From Rheum nobile (lineage: Eukaryota; Streptophyta; Magnoliopsida; Caryophyllales; Polygonaceae), in contig WOAB01000619.1 in the NCBI GenBank assembly GCA_027886185.1, forward strand, positions 8,804,001-8,868,000: 64,000 nucleotides of DNA. Reading direction: 5' to 3'. Made by a program: the position numbers and the translations under genes. Under the pieces are notes generated by a model. It was not told the DNA's origin. It was given only the letters and a program-made list of their open reading frames with translations, and did no database searches. Shown in pieces: positions 43,680 through 54,947 of the stretch (position 1 is the stretch's first letter; the number at the start of each line of letters is the position of its first letter).

Positions 43680-44468
43680 AACTCCCACATGCTTAGACCT
43701 TTGCTCGTCCTCGAGTAAACTAAAAGAAAGTCTACTCCTCCAATGTAGCACCCAAGGTCTCAGGAAGCATATCCTCTAACTAAGAGTTACCTAACCCATG
43801 CCAAAGCTCCTGGCACCAATCTCATCTACAACACATCCACAACTCAATAAACTTGAGGGCAAGCAGAGTACTTCCCCTAAGCTCAACCCGGACATCCAAT
43901 AGTGTAAAGTGACCTCTAATCCTAGCCTCCATCTATGACTCCTTATGCCTCCCAGAGTGACCTACACGACAATCCTTCTTCAACTCCTCTACTTATGTCG
44001 CCCCGTCGGTAAAATGAGATCCTAAAATCACTCCTCTTCTTTTCACTCATTTTGCCTAGGAGCCCTTTCGGGTTTTCATCCTAGCCACTCATATATTTTT
44101 TTTTCATAGATGTGCTCACATATGCTCACGTCACTCAGACACCTTTTTACCCCAGCCTAGCGCTGGTCCGGGTCACCTGCTTTTTACCCAAGCCGCCCTT
44201 TCAGGTTTTCAGCTTGTCCTAGGATTTTCGATTTTTTTTTTTTTTTGAAAAGAAATGCTGAAATTCGAAATGCTAAAAATCAAAGTACAATGCTGGAAAA
44301 GAAATATGTACAAGATAGATAGTGAATATTCTACTCCCCCATGCTTAAATCATGCATTGTCCTCAATGTATGGAAGACAAGAAAAAGATAAGGGGAAAAT
44401 AGAAATACTCACTGGGGTGGAGGCCAATACCCATAAGCGTTGAAGAAAGCCTCAGCTCTCCTCTGCAT
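43680..44468 (-). other. 3' untranslated region of the Athila-like element
   Basis: Two polypurine-tract-like sites on the minus strand: GCATGTGGGAGT adjoining the LTR (43680-43692) and AAGCATGGGGGAGTAG farther in (about 44333-44348). Also a T-run near 44231-44246. No coding sequence seen. Confidence 0.6.
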
Positions 44469-45782
44469 CTAAACCACCTGGTTCTCAACAGTGGTGAGGT
44501 GACTGTCCAGGCGGTTGGCGTGGTATGCAAGGTTGACCTCCATGTTGCGCTGCCACTCAGCGCTCCGCCGCTCCTGCTCATCCAGGCGGGTGGAGACTTG
44601 GCATTCCCACTGAACGCTTCTCCTCTCATGCTCATCTAGCCTCTGAGAGATGCCGCTTTCCCACTCGTTACTCCTTCGTATATGCTCGGCCTGCCTCAGT
44701 TGCAGGTTGGCCATTCTGTCCAGGAGCTGGTCCCAGGGCGCCCCTCCAGATCCACTACCAGACCCAGATGCCTGGTAGGTATAGTCAGGATAAACAGGTG
44801 GGCCCCTGGAATGCAGCGGGGATGGCACATCGCTCTCCATGTCCACCGCTGCAGTCGCTTCCTCCTCCTCCTCGTTGTCGTCGTCGTCCCCTTCGTCTTC
44901 GGACGACGACCCCTGCTCTCCATCGACATAGAGGTAAAAATCCCTCGCCCGGGGCCCATAAGGCATCGGACGAGGCAGCCTCATTCGGTGGGTCCTTTCC
45001 TTCTTGGAGAGCCAGGTGTACTCTCCACCACGGACTTCCAGCAGATGGGATCTCCGCAGTAGTGTGATGTTGTAGGTGTAGATGTCGGCGGGGAAATCTC
45101 ATTGGTCCGCGATGTTCTCGTATTGCTGGGCGATAAGCGTCACCATGCCCCCCATGGAGATCTTGCCGCCCTTCTTCTCCCTCAGACCGAGACAGCTGGA
45201 GAGGAACAAATCGACCTAGTCGGGGGTGTTGTGGCTCTCCGGTATCAAACACCAGAGCACTGTAAGGTCCAGCGTCGGAACCTTGTTCACCTCCCCCTGT
45301 CCCAGGAAAGACATGGCGAGCACCTTGTGTGTCAGCCTCAGACAGGGGTGCGTCAGCTTGTAGTTATACTCGCCGGCGCTGGGGTTGAGTACCTCCCGTG
45401 TCGCATCATGCCAGAAGAGCTCTGGCAAGGTGCCTGTGGCCTCCCAATCCTCGGCGGGAGCCTCAGTAACGCCAAACAGGTCCCGCAGACCTTGGTAGGA
45501 CATCATCCTCTGCCGCCCCAGCAGGTTGAACGTGATCCCGTCGTCGTGGCGCTCTAGCGTGGCCAGAAACTCCAGGGTCAGCTCGTGCGAGGACGGGGCG
45601 GCTAGGTCAATGAAGTTGCCGAGCCCTCCGTGGCTCATCAACTGTTGTGTGCAGTCCTCCAGTCCGAGTCATTGCAGCGTCGGCCGATCAAAGAACTTCG
45701 TCTGGACGAACTTCCGCGCGCTGAACGTCTCGTAGTAGCGCATGTGCCTTTGGCTCCGCATGTTGCCTACGAAGGCTGACAT
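44469..45782 (-). pseudogene. ATHILA-family ORF (third ORF of Athila elements)
   Basis: One minus-strand frame from an ATG at 45782 to 44469, about 437 codons, interrupted by three in-frame stops (TGA near 45670, TAG near 45217, TGA near 45096) but no frameshift. The N-terminal two thirds resemble the ATHILA ORF-1 family (RYYETFSARKF, the FLATLERHDDGITFNLLG region, LTHKVLAMSFLG). Then come an acidic Glu/Asp run, a Gly/Ser stretch and a C-terminal helical part with three near-repeats of an RRSxEW unit, likely coiled coil. Function in Athila elements is not established. All three stops are of the kind produced by C-to-T or G-to-A change. Confidence 0.75.
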
Positions 45783-46633
45783 GGTGGGAAAAAGGAGCGA
45801 GAAAGCACAATAGAAAGAGTACCGGAGGGACCCGTGATCGCGGGGTGTGGGGCACGGTTGCGGTTTATGCTCAACTCGAAGCTCGCTAGAGAAGATGGGC
45901 CGCGATCGCGGGGTTGATGCCGGCGATCGCGGTTTCTGGGTTTGCAGCAAACTTCGAGAAAAAATGGCTCTGGTGCTTTGCGGTGGCGCTGCGGTGGTCG
46001 CAGGGTTTGGCGTGGGTCCGGCGATCGCGGCTCGTGAGGCTATGAGAAATCCAAGAGTTGGAAAATGGAGATCTCACCCAAACGACGTCGCGGCGTCGGA
46101 ACGATAGTCGCAGGGCTGTAGGGGGGTGTCGCGGTGGTCGGGGTCAGAGATCCGATCTGGTGAGAGTGAGAGGTGGTGGTGGAGGTGTTGTAAAATGCCT
46201 CCACCGCCTCTCGCCATTTATAATTGCCGCGATGAACACCCGCGATCGCGGGGCTGAGGGCCCGCGATCGCGGGGTTAATGCCCCTGCATCCGTAACAGT
46301 CGGCGCGAGTTACGAGGCACTGACTGCCTCGAAAAACGCACCGGTTTTATTAAACCGTGGGCTTTATTTTTTTTAAAACTTTTTTTTTTGCTAGAACTCG
46401 CCATGGATCGCCGAGGGGAAACTGCGATCGCGGGTGCTGGATTCTGGCCTCCGCTACAAGGTTAGTTCTAGTGCCCACAGAAAAAGAAAAACAAGTGCAA
46501 AGAAGAAGAAAGAAAAATAAAATCTAAGTCCTAAGAAAGGTAAAAACATAAATGAGTTCAACGACTCATACCTCGGGTTGCCTCCCGAGCAGCGCCGTAG
46601 TTATCGTCGCGGCACGACGTCCTATTGTACTTC
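45783..46633 (-). other. Spacer rich in GCGATCGC palindromes
   Basis: Non-coding region between the protease end and the ATHILA ORF. Contains intact or degenerate CCGCGATCGCGG at about 45833, 45853, 45901, 45922, 46015, 46241, 46263 and 46425, mostly in pairs 20-22 bp apart. Confidence 0.7.
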
Positions 46634-47779
46634 TCATCCGGAGTTGCCTCCTGCAACCGTACTCCTTGCTCTTGTATCTGGAGGATGCTCCATAATGTTC
46701 TCCAGCCTATACTCTGTCTTCCTCTTGTCGAACTCCATGCTGATTGTGCATCTGCCCACGTCGATCTTTGTGTTGGAGGTCTTCATGAACGGCCTCCCTA
46801 GCATTACTCGTCCTTCTCGTTCCCCTGTGTTCATGCCAAAGAAGTCTGTAGGAAAAACAAGGGTATCGACGCTTACCAGTACGTCCTTCACAACGCCCTC
46901 AGGAGTGATGACGGATTTGTCAGCCAGTTGGATGACGATTTCCGTGCTCTCTAATGGTCCAACGTCGAGGTTGTTGTAGACGGATAGTGGCAGGACATTG
47001 ATTGAAGCTCCAAAATCCAGCAATGTCTCGCTGAATTCAGTCTCCCCAATCTTGCAGGGCACGCTGAACATTCCGGGATCCTCACACTTCTTGGGAATCC
47101 TCTTCTGCACCACAGCAGAGACATCCTTCTTGACCTTTGGCTTCTTCTTAGATCGCTCCTTTTGCTCCGCTATGGTCTTGCGTAGCTCTCTCAAGAAGGG
47201 GCTATCCGGGTTATCCTGGTATATCTCGTAGTATATTTCCGTATTCCCTTCATCTTCTAATGCTGCAGGGAATGGCACCGGGATGTCAAAATATCCCTCC
47301 GGATAGTCATACTTGTTCATAAATGTCTTGCGAGGCGGAGCGCTTTCCGAGAGCTGATCGCGGGTGTCAACCCGCGATCGCGGTTCTCGCACTGGTTCCC
47401 CGCGATCGCGACTGTCATGCCCACGGTCGCGGTTAATGCTCTAATTTATGCTCGAGTTTTTCTCGGCTTTTGGGTCCGTAAACCCGCGATCGCGGCTGTC
47501 GCCCCGCGATCGCGGTTTTGCCTCATACTTCTCTTTTAATTCCAGCTTCTCTTCTTCATTCTCCCATCTTGGCCTTGACGTCATGCAGTTGACGTTTTGC
47601 CTTGGATTAATCTCAGTTTGAGATGGGAGTGCTCGTGACTCTCTAGCTTCGAGCTTGCTGACCGCCTGGGAGATCTGCCCTACCTGCTTCTCCAGGTTCT
47701 GGATACTGGACTTGGTCTCATGTTGGAACTGAACCATGTTTTGCTGCATGGTTCCTACTATCTGCGTCAGCGTGGTCAT
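46634..47779 (-). pseudogene. Gag C-terminal linker and aspartic protease
   Basis: Two minus segments (47779-47441 and 47392-46634) are in one frame, separated by a TAG. The first part is a gag-like helical segment. The linker repeats RDRG and PRSR because the GCGATCGC motif is read as Arg-Asp-Arg. The protease follows: VPCKIGE, then LDFGASINVLP (Asp-x-Gly active site, with Phe where Leu or Ser is common), and the GREG and MLGRPFM blocks. The frame ends at GGNSG with a stop, and no RT follows anywhere in the element. Confidence 0.85.
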
Positions 47780-47945
47780 GTGCTATGCCAGTGTATTGAC
47801 CTGGTCCTCTAGATTCATAGCGCGGGGAGCTCATTGTCCTTGCGGTCTCTGCTCTGCTAGGCCTCTGAACTGCTGGCCTCCTTGGAATAGTCGCTGGGGG
47901 TACTGCTGCTGCTGCTGGTATTGCTGAGGGGGTCTTGGTCGGAAC

Positions 47946-49046
47946 TCAGGGGGGGTTCTCCACATTGTGCGTGTTCCCGTACCTCAAGTTAGGATGGTCT
48001 CTCCACCCCGGATTGTAGGTACTGGAGTAGGGGTCGTACCGTTGCCTTTGTTGATACCCCCCAACAGCGTTGACTTGCTCAGTGGGCTCCTCATGGAGTG
48101 TAGGGCATGCGTCAATTGCATGCGTGGTGGCATAGCAAAATTCGCACTCCTTGACCCTCTGGGGTCCTTCCTTCCTCATCAAAACCTTGATCATCTCCTT
48201 CATTTCGCTCACTTCCCTCGCCATAGATGGGGGAACATTCTCACTTGAAGTGGCTTTCACAGCCTGGGCGCTCGCCCTCTTGCTGAATTGCCTTGAGCCT
48301 TCCGAGAACTCGCTGAATATCTCAAATGCAACGGTAGGGGTTTTGTTCAGTATGTTTCCCCCACACGCCGCGTTCACCATTCGTCGCTCTTCATCCAGTA
48401 ATCCCCCGTACAGATATAAGACCAAATCCTGGTCTGAATACCCGTGATAGGGACAGCTAGAGCACAACCTCTTGAAACGCTCATAGTATTCGTAGAGCGT
48501 CTCTGTCTCATGCTGCTCTATGTTGCTCAGGTTGCGCTTGAGACTGTTTAGCTTCGTTGCTGGAAAGTAATTTTCCAGAAATGCCTTCTTCATTTTCTCC
48601 CATGTGTTGATGCTTCCTGGGGTGAGGTAGTAAAACCAGTCGTTGGCTGAATCCTTAAGTGAAAAAGGAAAAGCCCTCAACGTGATTTGATCCTCAGTGA
48701 CATTCCGTGGCTTCATGGAACTGCACACGGCGTGGAACTCCGAGAGGTGCTTGTTTGGGTCCTCTCCAGCTAGCCCATGGAACTGAGGCAAAAGATGGAT
48801 AAGTCCAGACTTGAGCTCAAAGTTCACTCCTGTGCCTAGCTCAGGGAATTGTACGGCCAGTGGCTGCTGCGTCAAGTTAGGCGCAGTCAGCTGCCTCAAC
48901 GTAGGTGGTGGTAACTCGTCCGCCATCTCAAAAGTGGGATTCTCAAAGATCAGAGCTCGATTTACTCTGCGTCCTTGGGAGAAAGTTCTCTCAATCTCTG
49001 GAATAAGATCTAAAGGTGGAGAGTCAGCAGTACGGGTGTGGACCAT
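47946..49046 (-). CDS. Athila-like gag protein with zinc knuckle
   Basis: The minus ORF runs from the ATG at 49046 (VHTRTADSPP) to 47946, 366 codons. It shows the Retrotrans_gag core: FHGLAGEDPNKHLSEF, LRAFPFSLKDSANDWFY, FLENYFP and the YEYYERFKRLCSSCPYHG region. Near the C-terminus is a CX2CX4HX4C zinc knuckle (CEFCYATTHAIDAC). The stop falls right after a run of seven C residues; a one-base change there would continue into the downstream Gln-rich segment (47945-47780), which also has two in-frame stops. So the gag stop is probably a slippage frameshift rather than the original end. An intact gag plus LTRs may have let the element move using another element's pol. Confidence 0.85.
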   Translation of the reverse strand: MVHTRTADSPPLDLIPEIERTFSQGRRVNRALIFENPTFEMADELPPPTLRQLTAPNLTQQPLAVQFPELGTGVNFELKSGLIHLLPQFHGLAGEDPNKHLSEFHAVCSSMKPRNVTEDQITLRAFPFSLKDSANDWFYYLTPGSINTWEKMKKAFLENYFPATKLNSLKRNLSNIEQHETETLYEYYERFKRLCSSCPYHGYSDQDLVLYLYGGLLDEERRMVNAACGGNILNKTPTVAFEIFSEFSEGSRQFSKRASAQAVKATSSENVPPSMAREVSEMKEMIKVLMRKEGPQRVKECEFCYATTHAIDACPTLHEEPTEQVNAVGGYQQRQRYDPYSSTYNPGWRDHPNLRYGNTHNVENPP

Positions 49047-49145
49047 AAGATAGGTCCACACACACAAGCAAACACACGAAAATCACACAGACTAAATTTG
49101 AAAACACACAAAGCATGCGAAACACCAAAAAATCGCAATTGCCTT

Positions 49146-49162
49146 CCCCGGCAACGGCGCCA
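49146..49162 (-). other. Primer-binding site, tRNA-Asp type
   Basis: The minus strand reads TGGCGCCGTTGCCGGGG, five nucleotides from the LTR end; the classic Athila/Tat primer site. Confidence 0.92.
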
Positions 49163-49167
49163 AAATT

Positions 49168-50482
49168 TGATCGGAGGGGATAGTCGTCGTACCCCCAATC
49201 AAAAGTAAATCCTAAAATCCTCACTCAACAGAGTATAGTAAGCAAGTCAGGGTCGATCCCACAGAGAAGGAAGGAATTCAATGATGGTAGCATGCAATGT
49301 CACAAAGGGGGTTTTTATGGTTGGTTGCAAACAAAACAAAGTAGAATGGATGAAATATCAAGAAAGAAAAACACTCAGCCAAGTAATGTCCACATAAGTC
49401 ATTCAAAGGTTGTTCATAGATTAAGTCCTATCTTCCTATTCGGTTATTCCTATCCCGATCTTATGTAAATTCAGAGGGAAACCTTCCACAAAGAACCCTT
49501 ACCAATGAATAACCCTAGTACCACTAAAGGTTCAACCCAAAGGCAGCAATGCATATAAGAATTAACCAGGATACACAGAACGCTCGCTCAGATGCATTTA
49601 CCATGTAATCAATTCCCACATAGATATAATCCACAGATGCAGATAACAATCAATGCTTGCTACTTATACTAGAGCGTTAGCCCAACAGTTCCCTAGTATT
49701 AGCAATATGAATGAAAGCAATAAACCTAGGTGATCAGTCTAGATAAACCAACAAACATTCAAATATGAATTTGCTCAGAGAAAAGATATAACTCAATAGG
49801 ATAGATAGATAGGACCAAAACCTCACAACCAGATGAACGAACTCATGCTTCCATTACCGGACTAAGCCAAAGAGGCTTAGCTCCTCATAGTCATGGTAGA
49901 AACTTCAAAAGAAATAAACAACGATGAATTGAAATTGTAACTAAAGTGTGGATCTGCGTCTTCTAACCCTAATGCATAAGGAGAGTATTTATAGGGCCCT
50001 AACAAATGACCTAGCCCATTAAGAAAAATAACTGAAATAAAAATAAGAAAAAGGGAAAAGAAAACTAAAAAGATAATTCGGAATAAGTCCGAGCCTCTAC
50101 CGTGTCAGACCCGCGATCGCGGGTGGTGGACCTTGATCGCGGCCTATGTGGCTCCGCGCCCTTCAATTTCTCCGCGCCCGCAGAAAACTCTCGACATGCT
50201 CCGAGTCCCACGATCGCGGCACCCATGCCCGCGATCGCGGTTAATGCTCGGCACTCTTGTCCTTTTCCTTGCACCAACTCGTCTCCTCTTCACTCCTTGG
50301 CGTCTTCTCTTGATGGCTTCCTTCCTCAGTGTCTTCATGATCTCCAAAGTAGCTCAAACACCTCCAAAAACACCAACTTCGCCTCCAAATGCCATACACA
50401 AGAATGTGTCTAAATCTACCCGAATGGCACCAATAAAACTTCTAATAACTCTTAGTTAAGCCCTACAAAGTAGTGCTTATCA
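49168..50482 (-). repeat. Athila-like 5' LTR
   Basis: 1315 bp. Differs from 42357-43679 at about 18 sites plus small indels by eye. Same GCGATCGC motif set; one copy is changed to CACGATCGC at 50208-50216. Confidence 0.92.
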
Positions 50483-50487
50483 CTAGC

Positions 50488-50907
50488 CCATTAGGCGGGT
50501 CTCGGCCCATCCGAGCACTCGCGCCTTTATAAGGCCATTTTGGTCGTCCTTGTAATGGTTACGTCATATTTTTAATTCAAGTTAAGTGTTGAGTGAGTTA
50601 TTTCCTCCTTGAGTTTGACAACAAATTGCTTCTCAAAATCTATCTTTCGCCATCATCACCGGTAGTCGCTACTACCTCCACCATCGATCGACGCTTCGAT
50701 CGTTTTCCGCTTGTCACTTCAAGCAACCTCGAGTGCCAAGTCCTGTGGCCACTCGAGTAACCAAGGTTGCGTTATCTGTTTAACATCGCATCCGATCTAC
50801 TTCGCTTCCGCCTCACGAACCTCAGTCAAGACGAGAGCGACCAAGCAGAACGCCTAGATCCGCTCATCGTCGGCAACCTTGACCGCATCGAGGCCAATGA
50901 TGCATCA
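50488..50907 (+). repeat. Chromovirus 5' LTR, second segment
   Basis: Continues the LTR after the nested element and ends GATGCATCA. Matches about 58070-58486. Confidence 0.9.
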
Positions 50908-50909
50908 AC

Positions 50910-50921
50910 TGGTATCAGAGC
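50910..50921 (+). other. Primer-binding site, initiator-Met type
   Basis: TGGTATCAGAGC two nucleotides after the LTR end at 50907. Confidence 0.9.
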
Positions 50922-51836
50922 ACCAGTGGTCTTGTAAGTCAGTATCTCTTAAGTTCATTTTGTTCACGTTTCATTCCGCCAACCACCACCTTTCCCTTCC
51001 ACCGCCACCAAACATTTTGCCACCACTTCCATTCTTTTGGCTTGCAAAATCACCATAAAATTTTCTGGCCGAAACAAGATTATTGTCCGAGATTTGCTTC
51101 ATACAATCGGCTCCCTCAAGCCAAGCGCTTGGCCAATTCATCTTCTCCACAAAATCCGCAACCACTCCCTACATTCATGCATATAATATTTGCCGAGATA
51201 TTCTAGATTTGTTGCCTGATTTTGTGATTAATTGTTGGCATATTTCGTAGGATTTTTTGCATTATTTCCGTGATTTACTTCTTTATTTGCTAACCACCAA
51301 ATCTGCATCAATCTTCTCTCTCCAATCCGCAAGATCCTAACAACTTGCGTCTTCTTTCTTGATTAGCTTTGACCAAATCTTAGTACATTTCAAATTCAAA
51401 AATTTAAGTCAAATCCAAGATTGACTTAGATTTTATTAATTAAAAAATAAGTCGGATTATTTTTCAAAAAAAAAGGCAAATCCGAATTTCATTTTTTCAC
51501 TTGAAGCAAAAGCCAAAATAAGGTAAGGCTTCAAGTTTTCTTCTCCACTTTCGGTCGAAGTCCATTATGCTGCCTCTCCACCGTCTAGGTAAGCATCTAC
51601 GGAGGTATCTTACGTGTCTTAGTGCTTCTTGACTACTACTTGTGTTAACGATTCATCACTTGATCAAGCGTGAGTCTAGTCTTACTTGGCTTAGATTATT
51701 TGTGTGATTGTGTTTTAGCTTGCTTGCACTGCCCTCACGGCTTACCAAATTGTGAACCCCAACGTGAACTTGTGTGCTTAGTGTGGTGCTTGCTAGTTCA
51801 TTGTTGCCTTGATATCTCTTGTTCATTTTTACTCGC
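50922..51836 (+). other. Chromovirus 5' untranslated leader
   Basis: About 900 bp between primer site and gag start with no sustained ORF. Confidence 0.6.
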
Positions 51837-54063
51837 ATGTCTGGTCACATTGCCATAGGTAGCATGACAGCGCACACACACATGAGTGGAGACGGCAACA
51901 GCAACGACAACAATCCTCCACCACCACCACTATCGCAGGTTACCCCACCGCAACAACAGAATCCCCCAGCGAACCAAGAGCTCATGGCTGAGCAAAGAGA
52001 AATCCAAGAATTGCGACGCCATGTCGCCCAACTCCAAAGCCAACAAACCCGGCAAGTGCCGACACCGTTGGATGAAATGGATGTCTATGGCCAACCGCGG
52101 CACCATATGGTCGGCCCAAGCCACACTCGCTTGGACAAGGGCAAGAATGTCATGCCTTTCACATCTCACCAACAGCCACGCTTACAACAGATTCACTCGG
52201 TCATTGAGAGTAGAAAGGACCACGTCCCACCGCGCGACCGCTATAACCCGCAGGCGACACCTGGCGGCAACGACAGCGGGTCCAACCCTAATGATCGCTC
52301 TCAAGGTGAGTATTCTGACCCATATGATTTTGATGTCAGGTATGGTGATAGTGGAGACCGGCGACGCCGTGACGACACTCAGAGGTCGCCTGACCTCCGT
52401 GCGCGCTGCGGCCAACATGACTCCAATCAACACAGGTGCCCAAGCTGGCGCAACAACCATGGCTATGGGCCCACTGACCGGCACCGCTCACGCCCACCAG
52501 CTCCCACGCCAGTGTCGTTCGACATCAATGACCACCTTGTCCACCAAAGTGCCCGTACACCGCGCTATGGCTTCGATGGCTATGGCACCACCACTCCCTC
52601 CATGCGCGATGACTTTGATGAATTTGATGCTGAAGAAATGGAGGATTCGGGCATGGTAAACCCGGGCCCGCAGACTACATTCCTTCGCGTGCAATTGAGC
52701 TCCAAGACCATCCCACGACGATGCAATTGAGCTCCAAGACCGGCCTGCAGACTACATTCCTCTGTGTCTTCACATCGGTGGTCCCCAACATGACCGCCAC
52801 GGTGATGATGGGCGCGACAACCATGGGAAACACCACCGCAACATGCCAAGAGATGACCACCGCCGCGCGTCTGATGATGGTCAGCCTCGACACCACCGTT
52901 GTCACGCTGATCGTGAGGCCTACGATGCTTACGAGAAGCACCATGGCAATGATGACCGCAGCCACCGCCATAGAGCCCATGACCAAGGCTATGATGGTCG
53001 CGCCTATATTGATCAGCGCCTTGACATCCAACGCCAGCCCATACTTGGCCAAAATCGGCATAGTCGCCATGATGTAAAGGTCAAAATTGAGTTATTTTTT
53101 GGTGAATATGATCTCGCTGTTTTTCTTGAGTGGGTGCTGGCTACGGAGTACACGCTTTGTTACTACCAGTTGGTTGAAGATGAGAAGGTCGCCGCGGCTA
53201 CCTTACACTTCCGGGGAGCTGCCAGGGTTTGGTGGCACCGCTTTGTGAGCAACCGCATTAGGCGAAATCTTAAGCCTATCACGGAGTGACACCAGTTGGT
53301 TTACGTGATGACTCAAAAGTATGTGCCGCAAGATTACAAGAACCAAATGCGCCTAGAGTTAGCAATGGCCCGCCAAGGGTCAAAGTCGTCGCTAGAGTTC
53401 TTTTCTCACCTTGAAGACATGTACTACAAGGTTGGGGTAAGCGTGGCGCCATCCACATTGAGGACAAATTTTTTGAATGGGTTGAATCCTTCAATCCATG
53501 ACCAATTAGAGATCTTGCCTATCAAGTATTTCAACACTCTTACGCATACGACCATGCAAATCCACCACCAACTTGTGCGTAAGAAGCAATCCACTTGGCA
53601 ATCACCTAACCAACACATGTATGACTCTAGACCATTTTAATCTAGTTTACCTACTGATGTACGCTCCTCTTCCCAAGCTAAACCATGATCTTGCCCCGGC
53701 AACAACGCCAAGCATGCGACACCAAGCTCTGCGGCAAGCCGCGCCACGGCGCCAACAACCCTACCCAAAGGAGACCTAGAATGCTTCAATGTGGGGGCCG
53801 CGGGCATTACAAGCGCGATTGTCCAAACACCAAGAAGGTCCTCATTAGCCAACACCTAGGCTACGAATCCTATGACGACGAGGAGCCACACCTTGAGCCT
53901 ATTGAGTATGGATTTGAAGACATGGCCGAGGATGAGACCTACGCTTGTGGGCCTACTGATTTGCATGCGGCACGCCTCTTAGCCTCGTCACTAGGCGCGT
54001 GCTTACCGTCAAAGAGGCCAACTTGGTGGATCAATGAGAAAATCTTTTCCACACCCGATGTTT
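51837..54063 (+). pseudogene. Chromovirus gag, degenerate
   Basis: Starts at ATG 51837. The N-terminal part is Gln/Pro-rich with an EIQELRRHVAQL coiled coil, then a long Arg/Asp/His-rich region containing a partial tandem duplication near 52665-52760. The Retrotrans_gag core is in a second frame (FFGEYDLAVFLEWV, LHFRGAARVWW near 53095-53240) and, after a stop at 53287, its end in a third (MRLELAMARQG, FLNGLNPSI). The zinc knuckle (GGRGHYKRDC, about 53790-53822) is damaged: its first Cys codon is out of frame with the rest, consistent with loss of one base. Several frameshifts and stops; not functional. Confidence 0.85.
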
Positions 54064-54064
54064 A

Positions 54065-54358
54065 GTGAAGACTGCCTCGTTGAGTGTCATCATAGATGGG
54101 GGCAGCTATTGCAACATTATCAATGAAAAAGTGGTGCGACACTTCAATTTGCCAACAACGCCACACCCCCAACCTTACGACCTCCAATGGATCTCTTCAA
54201 GTGAAGGTAATATAGTCACTCGGCAATGCTTAATTTCCTTCTTTATTGGCCATATTCAGATTATGTCCTTTGTGATGTCATTGCTATGGATGCCACACAT
54301 CTCTTGCTTGGCCACCCATGGTAATTTGATCGACGTATTCTTCACGATGGGTATTTAA
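54065..54358 (+). pseudogene. Chromovirus aspartic protease remnant
   Basis: The plus frame has SVIIDGGSYCNIIN, with the Asp-Gly-Gly-Ser active site common in chromoviruses, followed by the HPQPYDLQWI region. It loses frame before the expected LLGRPW-like motif (near 54310). Confidence 0.8.
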
Positions 54359-54947
54359 ACACATATGTGTTTACTTACCACGGGAAGCGCATCACCCTCT
54401 TACCTATGTCGCCACATGAGATTTACATGATCAAGTAGAGAGGGACAAGCAAAAGGCCATTGAGGCCGCCGCTGACAAGGATGCCGCCCGACGCTCGGTC
54501 GTTCCAAAGGCCAACGACTCCACTTCAGGCAATGCCGATTCTTCTTTGAGCACTCGGTCCAAATCCGGCAATGGCCACCTGGGCCATCAGAATGCCCCAC
54601 AGGAACCACTTGCTGCTCACAATGTCAAGAATAGCACCCCCACGGCCGCCGCTGGCACCGCGGCACTGAGAGCCAAGAAGAGGCCCGATGAATTTTGCTT
54701 GAGCAACGTTGATTCTGCTTCGAGCACTAGTCATTTCTCTCACAGGGCCTTTGTTCCAGCCCAAGTTGCCGATCACAATTCCACAATTGTCGGTGCATCG
54801 TCGCAGACGTCGTCTCTTCAAGGCAAATGTGAGAATCGCCTGCTTCTGGCCAGGCACAGTGACTTGACTCCGGCATTCAAGGGAAGATCACCTTGTTTCC
54901 TCTTAGTGCCATAACTTTGTGCTCATATTGCTTCAGGACAAAGTGAT

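Larger units (their letters stand above)
42357..50482 (-). mobile_element. Athila-like non-autonomous element (gag-protease plus ATHILA ORF, no RT or integrase)
   Basis: LTRs at 42357-43679 and 49168-50482 are bounded by TGATCGGAGG and GCTTATCA on the plus strand. The target duplication CTAGC lies at 42352-42356 and 50483-50487. A tRNA-Asp-type primer site next to the right LTR fixes minus-strand polarity and the Athila/Tat affiliation. The interior has gag, an RDRG-rich linker, aspartic protease and an ATHILA-family ORF, but no RT, RNase H or integrase. About 18 substitutions over 1.3 kb were counted between the LTRs by eye, so it is younger than its chromovirus host, as nesting requires. 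Confidence 0.92.

Noticed and set aside
43305..50233. GCGATCGC resembles the cyanobacterial HIP1 octamer; possible bacterial contamination
   Set aside because: All copies lie inside one TSD-bounded plant LTR element with Athila gag, protease and a tRNA-Asp primer site.
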